From an uncultured Lachnospiraceae bacterium (GTDB lineage: Bacteria; Bacillota; Clostridia; Lachnospirales; Lachnospiraceae), in the NCBI GenBank assembly GCA_934385475.1, contig CAKRPS010000007.1, forward strand, positions 22,990-86,989: DNA of 64,000 bases, given 5' to 3'. The position numbers and the translations under genes are program-made. Positions 58,559-64,000 of this stretch are shown here, piece by piece. Under the pieces are notes generated by a model that did not search any database, was not told the origin of the DNA, and saw nothing but the letters and a program-made list of their open reading frames with translations. Positions within the stretch are counted from its first letter, which is position 1. The number at the start of each line of letters is the position of its first letter.

Positions 58559-59894
58559 CCAAAGACCTCCTCAGCAGGGCTTTCACTTCCCCTACCAGAT
58601 ATAATGAACCGACAATATACACACAGTCGTTCCCACCTCTGCCGTCTATCAGCTCCCGCAGGGCTTTCTCCAAGGTTTCATAAGTAGTGCATCTTATCTG
58701 TGTATATTGTCCGAATGAATTCTCCAACGTAGAAATCGGCAGTGCTCTTGCGTCCTCCAGTTCTACCAGTGCCGCTTCCTCAAACAGACCGGACTGTGCG
58801 ATCTCCCGGATCACTGCCTCATACTGTTTGTCCTTCACAACAGAGTACAGCAGCCTTCGTTTCCCCGCTGCCGGGTGTTTCGACACACTGTACAAAAAAG
58901 CCCGGATGCCATCTATATTGTGTGCACCATCCAGATAGACTCCGGGAAGGATTTCTTCCATGCGCCCGGCCCATGCCATATTGCGGATACCTTCCTGCAT
59001 ACAGGACACCGTGATCCTTCTGTCCTTCAGACAGCCTGCTGCCTTGATGGCCAGTGCTGCATTCTCGACCTGATAGCATGCTGTGGTCTGCGCTGTAAAG
59101 CTAACATAACCATCATAGTTTATATACATGGAAAAATCAATTGTTTTATGCTGAATCTTAATTTCTTTTATCGCAGACTCCTCCAGCGCAACCGGCTCTG
59201 CGCCCACTGTTTTTATGGCATTTTCGATAGCCCGGACCGCCTTTTTATCAGCTCCGAGTCCACGTATATAGACAGCCGGTGTCTCTCTTCTGAGTATGCC
59301 CGCTTTTTCTCCCGCTATTTCTTCCAGCGTATTTCCAAGATATTCCATGTGGTCGTAACCGATCTGGGTGATCACACAGACCTCCTTGTGTTCTACCACA
59401 TTGGTCGCATCCAGCCGTCCTCCCAGCCCTGTCTCCAGAATAATATACTCGACCTGCGGTGTGTCAAACAGCAGCATCGCCATAAAAAACAGAAATTCAA
59501 AAAAAGTCGGATGATACTCTGCCTTCTCCAGCTCCTCCGGCAGATTCTGCAGTGCACTTCTGACGCGCCCAAAGGCTTCCAGAAATGCTTCCTCGCTCAC
59601 CATTTCATCTCCAGTCACAAAACGTTCTCTTATGTCAACCAGATGTGGAGAGATAAACATGGCATTTCCAATCCCAGCTGCCTCAAATATGGCACGCAAA
59701 TAGGCACAAACGGAACCTTTTCCGTTTGTGCCGGCCACATGGATTATCTTCTTATTCTGAGACGGATACCCCAGATGCTTCCAGAAAAGTCTGGTGTTCT
59801 CCATACTGTTCTTGCTGGTAAATTTGGGCGTGGACATGATGTATTCCACCGCCTCTTCATAGGTTTTCACTCCGGCAAGCGTTTCCTTCTCCAT
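58545..59894 (-). CDS. folC: Folylpolyglutamate synthase / dihydrofolate synthase
   Basis: A 449-residue Mur-ligase-type enzyme adding glutamate to folates (and possibly making dihydrofolate). The P-loop is HVAGTNGKGSVCAYL, followed by SPHLVDIRERF, the mid-domain FEFLFFMAMLLFDT, LETGLGGRLDATNV and YLDGAHNIDGIRAF. The start is placed at MEKETLAG, five bases after GGAG; an in-frame GTG nine codons upstream lacks a good site. It is followed by a 14-base overlap with the small ORF. Confidence 0.95.
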   Translation of the reverse strand: MEKETLAGVKTYEEAVEYIMSTPKFTSKNSMENTRLFWKHLGYPSQNKKIIHVAGTNGKGSVCAYLRAIFEAAGIGNAMFISPHLVDIRERFVTGDEMVSEEAFLEAFGRVRSALQNLPEELEKAEYHPTFFEFLFFMAMLLFDTPQVEYIILETGLGGRLDATNVVEHKEVCVITQIGYDHMEYLGNTLEEIAGEKAGILRRETPAVYIRGLGADKKAVRAIENAIKTVGAEPVALEESAIKEIKIQHKTIDFSMYINYDGYVSFTAQTTACYQVENAALAIKAAGCLKDRRITVSCMQEGIRNMAWAGRMEEILPGVYLDGAHNIDGIRAFLYSVSKHPAAGKRRLLYSVVKDKQYEAVIREIAQSGLFEEAALVELEDARALPISTLENSFGQYTQIRCTTYETLEKALRELIDGRGGNDCVYIVGSLYLVGEVKALLRRSLDDQF

Positions 59895-59924
59895 TTCGTC
59901 TCCAATCTTACCTTGCAACACGAC

Positions 59925-61442
59925 TCAGTTATGTACGATCACAGTTCCCTCGATCACACCCTGATCTGCCGTGTACCTCATATAGCAGGTGCTTCTCTCC
60001 ATCAGCATCTGCTCTGCATTGAGCGCAATCACCACGTTGCGGTACAGATTGCCGTCCACCTTGATATACGCCCCTTTGCTCTCTTCTATCACTGTCTCCA
60101 GAGTCTTCCGCTCTCCTCCGAGTTTATCCAGTTTGGCAAAATACTCATCCTTCTGCCTGTTCCACTCGGCAAGCTTGGCTTCCACGGACGCGCCGCCTGA
60201 CAATCCACGGATACGTTTCGTCTTGAGTGCCTCCGTCATTGTTTCCACAAGCTCGGAAAGCTTCTCCCGGACCTCTCCGGCCTGTCTGCTGATCTCCAAC
60301 AGCCTGTCATAGGTTGCTGTTTCATAACCACTGTGCAGAACCGTCTTGATCTCCGCATCGTTGCCAGCCGCCATCGCCTCGATCCCTTTGAGTCCGTGGG
60401 TATATCCTCCGATGATAACACCCCGGCGTCCCGTTGTGATGACCTTGTTTTTGGCAGAGATATTCGCATTCAGGATCGTGTTGGCCTGTACGGTTCCGCC
60501 TGCCTCCACGGTTGTATTTTCAATAAAGTCTGCAAAGACATTTCCTCTTGCGGATATTTTGCTGCCGCCCTGAATGCCTCTTGTCAGGATAACATCTCCC
60601 CCTGCAAAAAGAGAGGCTCCTCCGGTTGTTCCGTGTACCTCAATATTCCGGCCTGCACGGATCACAACTCCTGTCTCCACATTACCGTTGATGATCACAT
60701 CCCCGAAAAATTCAACCTTACCAATGATCGCATCCACATCACCGCTGATCTCATGTACATTCTGAATGTCAATCTTTCCGTCCTTGACTTCGATCTTTCC
60801 GTCTGACTGCGCATAATAGGATTCATTCTCCCGCAGGATTCCTTTTCCGTGCATCGGTGGCAGCTCTCTGACCGGCTTTGCCTTGAGCTCGTTTCCTGTC
60901 ACGGTGTAACCGCTGACACCGGGCTCCGCGCTGTGGTAGATCGCCACCTTTTCTCCCTTACGCACGTTTTGCAGGGCATTCATATTAGAATAGTCTACCG
61001 ATCCATCCTTTCGGATCTTCGGCACACGGTATTCCTCCGGAGAAAACAGATACTCGAACCAGCCGTCTTTTCCCTCCTGACATTCGGCCCCCTGTGCCAC
61101 CAGAATTTCCCGGTCGTAAACTTTCTTCTTTATCATGGCAGACAGATTAGAGCTGTGATATCCCTGTTTCACCCCGCTCCTTGACAGAAAGGTGAGCAAG
61201 TCATCCTTGTTATATGTCTGTCCACGATCCGGCGGCGCCAGATACAGCCACGCGGTCATCTCGTCCTCCTCGACACGCAAAAAGGTTCCCTTGGCCAGAT
61301 TGGTTCCCTTGGGGTCCCACTTCGCCTCATTCTCCGATCCCAAACCTTCCATATTAGGAAAAGGCTCGGGAATCTCGGATGCTTTCGCCATGGCTTCTTT
61401 CAGTTTGTCAAGCTGTTCTGCAGATAAATTCATATCATTCAT
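59925..61442 (-). CDS. FapA/DUF342 family protein, second copy
   Basis: A 505-residue FapA-type protein: an N-terminal domain (about 1-180), a beta-solenoid (about 215-370, e.g. AIIGKVEFFGDVIINGNVET and GVVIRAGRNIEVHGT) and a helical coiled coil (about 385-450) ending in a small beta part. It is a paralogue of the protein at 63-1652 but lies outside the flagellar cluster, between valS and folC. The start is set at MNDMNLS, six bases after GAGGTG. A role in polarity or envelope assembly is possible; it is not proven. Confidence 0.85.
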   Translation of the reverse strand: MNDMNLSAEQLDKLKEAMAKASEIPEPFPNMEGLGSENEAKWDPKGTNLAKGTFLRVEEDEMTAWLYLAPPDRGQTYNKDDLLTFLSRSGVKQGYHSSNLSAMIKKKVYDREILVAQGAECQEGKDGWFEYLFSPEEYRVPKIRKDGSVDYSNMNALQNVRKGEKVAIYHSAEPGVSGYTVTGNELKAKPVRELPPMHGKGILRENESYYAQSDGKIEVKDGKIDIQNVHEISGDVDAIIGKVEFFGDVIINGNVETGVVIRAGRNIEVHGTTGGASLFAGGDVILTRGIQGGSKISARGNVFADFIENTTVEAGGTVQANTILNANISAKNKVITTGRRGVIIGGYTHGLKGIEAMAAGNDAEIKTVLHSGYETATYDRLLEISRQAGEVREKLSELVETMTEALKTKRIRGLSGGASVEAKLAEWNRQKDEYFAKLDKLGGERKTLETVIEESKGAYIKVDGNLYRNVVIALNAEQMLMERSTCYMRYTADQGVIEGTVIVHN

Positions 61443-61481
61443 GCGGCTCACCTCATCTCTGTTTGACTGGGGTTACGGTAG

Positions 61482-64000
61482 CTACTTCGCTAGCTGGGAT
61501 AATCTCTCTTCCACCTGCTCTTTCATCTGGGTATATTTTTCCAGCTTAGCACGTTCCTCGGCAACCTTTGCTTCCGGTGCCTTGGACATGAAACGCTCAT
61601 TGTTCAACATGCCGTTTACACGGGCAAGCTCGCCCTCCAGGCGTTTCTGTTCTTTCTGTAATCGCTCAATCTCCTGTTTTATGTCAACCAATTCCGTGAA
61701 CGGAATATAAACAGTCGCATTCGGGATCACTACGGATACTGCATCATCTGCAATTCCAGTCTTATCTCCCTGGATTGTCACCTCGGATGCTCCTGCAAGG
61801 GATGCAAAGAACTGTTTTCCTTCGGTGAAGATCTTCTGCACTTCCTGCTTGTCACTGACAACATAAACAGCCGCCTTACGGCTCGGTGCTACGTTCATCT
61901 GTGTTCTGACATTACGGATACCACGCACAGCGTCCTTAATCAGTTCGATGGCTGTCTCATCTGCTGCATAAGCTCTGTCCTCCGTGTACTCCGGCCACTT
62001 GGAGATCATGATGGACTCCTCTTCTGACTGGATGGTACAGAAGATTTCCTCTGTGATAAACGGCATATAAGGATGTAACAGCTTGAGCGCGTCGATCAGA
62101 ACATTCTTTAAGTTCCAGAGTGCTGCATTCTTAGCCGCTTCCCCGCCAGCCTCTGTGCTGTAAAGACGGGGTTTTACCATCTCGATATACCAGTCACAGA
62201 ATTCATCCCAGATAAAGTCATAGACCTTCTGTACGGCAATACCCAGTTCAAAGCTGTCCATATTGTCGGTCACATCTTTGATCAGAGTGTTTAATTTGGA
62301 CAAAATCCATTTATCTACCGGATACAGGCTGTCCTTGATCTCCTCATAGGAAACCTCCCAGCCACATTTGCCGGTTTTCTCCTGTGCCTGCTCCATATTC
62401 ATCATAATGAAACGGGAAGCGTTCCATACCTTATTGGCAAAGTTACGGCTTGCCTCCACTCTTTCATAGTAGAAACGCATATCGTTGCCGGGCGCATTTC
62501 CTGTGATCAGCGTAAGACGCAGTGCATCCGCACCATACTGGTCAATAATCTCCAACGGGTCGATACCATTTCCAAGGGATTTACTCATTTTACGTCCCTG
62601 GGAATCCCGTACCAGTCCATGGAATAATACGGTCTTAAACGGTTTTTCTCCCATCTGCTCATATCCGGAGAAGATCATACGGATAACCCAGAAGAAAATA
62701 ATATCATATCCGGTTACCAGTACATCTGTCGGATAGAAGTATTGCAAATCCTCTGTCTGCTCCGGCCAGCCCAGAGTAGAGAATGGCCACAGAGCGGATG
62801 AAAACCAGGTGTCCAGAGTATCCGGGTCCTGCGTAAAGTGAGTCTCACCACATTTCGGACATACTGTCGGCATCTCCTTTGCCACGATCGTCTCACCGCA
62901 CTTATCGCAGTAGTAGGCCGGAATCCGGTGTCCCCACCAGAGCTGTCTGGAAATACACCAGTCACGGATATTGTCCGTCCAGTTAAAATAGGTCTTCTCC
63001 ATACGTTCCGGAATCAGCTTGATCTCTCCGTCTCTTACAGCCTTTGCTGCCGGTTTGATCAGCTCATCCATCTTTACAAACCACTGCTTCTTGATCATCG
63101 GCTCGATGGTCGTCTTACAACGGTCATGGGTACCTACATTATGAGAATAATCTTCAATGCGTACCAGGAGTCCTTCTTTGTCAAGTTCTTCTACGATCTG
63201 TTTTCTTGCCTCATAACGGTCTAAGCCTTCGTACTTGCCACCGTTGGCATTGATGGTCGCATCATCATTTAAAATATTGATTTCCGGCAGGTTGTGTCTC
63301 TTTCCTACCTCAAAGTCATTCGGGTCATGGGCAGGTGTGATCTTAACAACACCGGTACCAAATTCCATATCTACATAATCATCTTCCACAACCGGAATCG
63401 GTTTGTTGACAATCGGAAGCCATACCTGTCTGCCATGCAGATAAGTATATCTCTCATCCTTCGGATTGACTGCAACCGCAGTATCTCCGAGCATAGTCTC
63501 CGGACGGGTTGTTGCAAACTCCAGAAACTCCGTTGTGCTTGGCTGTCCGTTCTCATCTACCAGCGGATATTTGATATGCCAGAAATGACCTGCCTGCTCC
63601 TCATATTCTACTTCGGCATCGGAAATGGAGGTATTACATACCGGACACCAGTTGATGATACGGCTGCCCTTATAGATCCAGCCTTTCTCATGCATCTTGC
63701 AGAACACTTCGGTAACTGCTTTGTTGCAGCCCTCGTCCATGGTAAAACGCTCTCTGTCCCAGTCACAGGAGGAACCCATCTTCTTGAGCTGATTGATGAT
63801 TCGTCCGCCGTACTCTCTTTTCCATGCCCAGGCACGCTCCAAAAATCCCTCTCTTCCAAGGTCTTCCTTGCTGATTCCTTCCTCTTTCAGTTTCTCTATA
63901 ATCTTAACTTCTGTCGCAATGGAGGCATGATCTGTTCCCGGCTGCCACAGAGCGTTATATCCCTGCATTCTCTTATAACGAGTCAGGATATCCTGCATAG
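61482..64000 (-). CDS. valS: Valyl-tRNA synthetase, 5' end beyond the window
   Basis: At least 838 residues of a class I aminoacyl-tRNA synthetase; roughly 50-60 N-terminal residues, including the HIGH motif, are beyond the window. The reading frame is open to the edge. The editing domain (about 150-330) includes TTRPETMLGDTAVAVNPKD. KMSKS appears as GRKMSKSLGNGIDP. The anticodon-binding domain and the ValS-specific C-terminal coiled coil (about 770-838, IEQERLQ-like repeats) follow. It attaches valine to tRNA-Val. Any T-box leader would be upstream, out of view. Confidence 0.97.
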   Translation of the reverse strand, partial: MQDILTRYKRMQGYNALWQPGTDHASIATEVKIIEKLKEEGISKEDLGREGFLERAWAWKREYGGRIINQLKKMGSSCDWDRERFTMDEGCNKAVTEVFCKMHEKGWIYKGSRIINWCPVCNTSISDAEVEYEEQAGHFWHIKYPLVDENGQPSTTEFLEFATTRPETMLGDTAVAVNPKDERYTYLHGRQVWLPIVNKPIPVVEDDYVDMEFGTGVVKITPAHDPNDFEVGKRHNLPEINILNDDATINANGGKYEGLDRYEARKQIVEELDKEGLLVRIEDYSHNVGTHDRCKTTIEPMIKKQWFVKMDELIKPAAKAVRDGEIKLIPERMEKTYFNWTDNIRDWCISRQLWWGHRIPAYYCDKCGETIVAKEMPTVCPKCGETHFTQDPDTLDTWFSSALWPFSTLGWPEQTEDLQYFYPTDVLVTGYDIIFFWVIRMIFSGYEQMGEKPFKTVLFHGLVRDSQGRKMSKSLGNGIDPLEIIDQYGADALRLTLITGNAPGNDMRFYYERVEASRNFANKVWNASRFIMMNMEQAQEKTGKCGWEVSYEEIKDSLYPVDKWILSKLNTLIKDVTDNMDSFELGIAVQKVYDFIWDEFCDWYIEMVKPRLYSTEAGGEAAKNAALWNLKNVLIDALKLLHPYMPFITEEIFCTIQSEEESIMISKWPEYTEDRAYAADETAIELIKDAVRGIRNVRTQMNVAPSRKAAVYVVSDKQEVQKIFTEGKQFFASLAGASEVTIQGDKTGIADDAVSVVIPNATVYIPFTELVDIKQEIERLQKEQKRLEGELARVNGMLNNERFMSKAPEAKVAEERAKLEKYTQMKEQVEERLSQLAK

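Noticed and set aside
1..64000. Transposases, phage genes, rRNA, tRNA, attachment sites
   Set aside because: No such feature was found on either strand; gene order and codon use are even throughout.

Overview
The window is typical of a flagellated, spore-forming, low- to mid-GC Firmicute of the Lachnospiraceae (Roseburia / Agathobacter-like). The evidence is a Clostridia-type fla/che supercluster led by flgB and preceded by codY and topA, FliY with CheC-type motifs, CheC/CheD, FlbD, MotE, the spoIIA operon with sigF, and spoVA genes. The genus is inferred; no rRNA or tRNA gene is visible to confirm it. Every gene except the three spoVA genes is on the minus strand, so the layout is easiest to read from high to low coordinates.

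Positions 64000-56900: the 3' part of valS, a FapA/DUF342 protein, folC, a 49-residue ORF overlapping folC, and a zinc-ribbon/TPR membrane protein ending in a clear terminator. Positions 56855-55234: spoIIAA-spoIIAB-sigF, the forespore sigma-F switch. Positions 53493-55230 (plus strand): spoVAA-spoVAB-spoVAC behind a sigma-G-like promoter, convergent with sigF. A 43-45 base element is repeated before spoVAA and before spoVAC.

Positions 53303-37118: an eleven-gene type IV pilus operon (pilB, pilC, pilA, prepilin peptidase, a pilM-pilN fusion, pilO, four minor-pilin-like genes, and a giant DUF5057-like surface protein) starting from a sigma-A promoter back-to-back with the spoVAA promoter. No pilT is present. 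Positions 37020-33917: topA and codY, each with its own promoter and terminator.

Positions 33709-63: a 37-gene flagellar/chemotaxis cluster. The first block (flgB to flgE) encodes rod, MS ring, export ATPase, hook cap, hook-length control and hook. It ends in a terminator that overlaps a new promoter driving the second block: flbD, motAB, fliL, C-ring, export gate, flhFG, PilZ brake, chemotaxis signalling (cheB, A, W, C, D), the flagellar sigma factor and a FapA-family protein. A sigma-28-like promoter and a strong hairpin lie before fliK. The start of another gene is cut by the left edge.

Together the window combines three envelope and lifestyle programmes: swimming (with a c-di-GMP brake), pili for attachment, and sporulation. 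CodY, a nutrient sensor, is encoded directly in front of the flagellar operon. No mobile element, CRISPR array, rRNA or tRNA was seen, and no gene-free stretch exceeds 300 bases.
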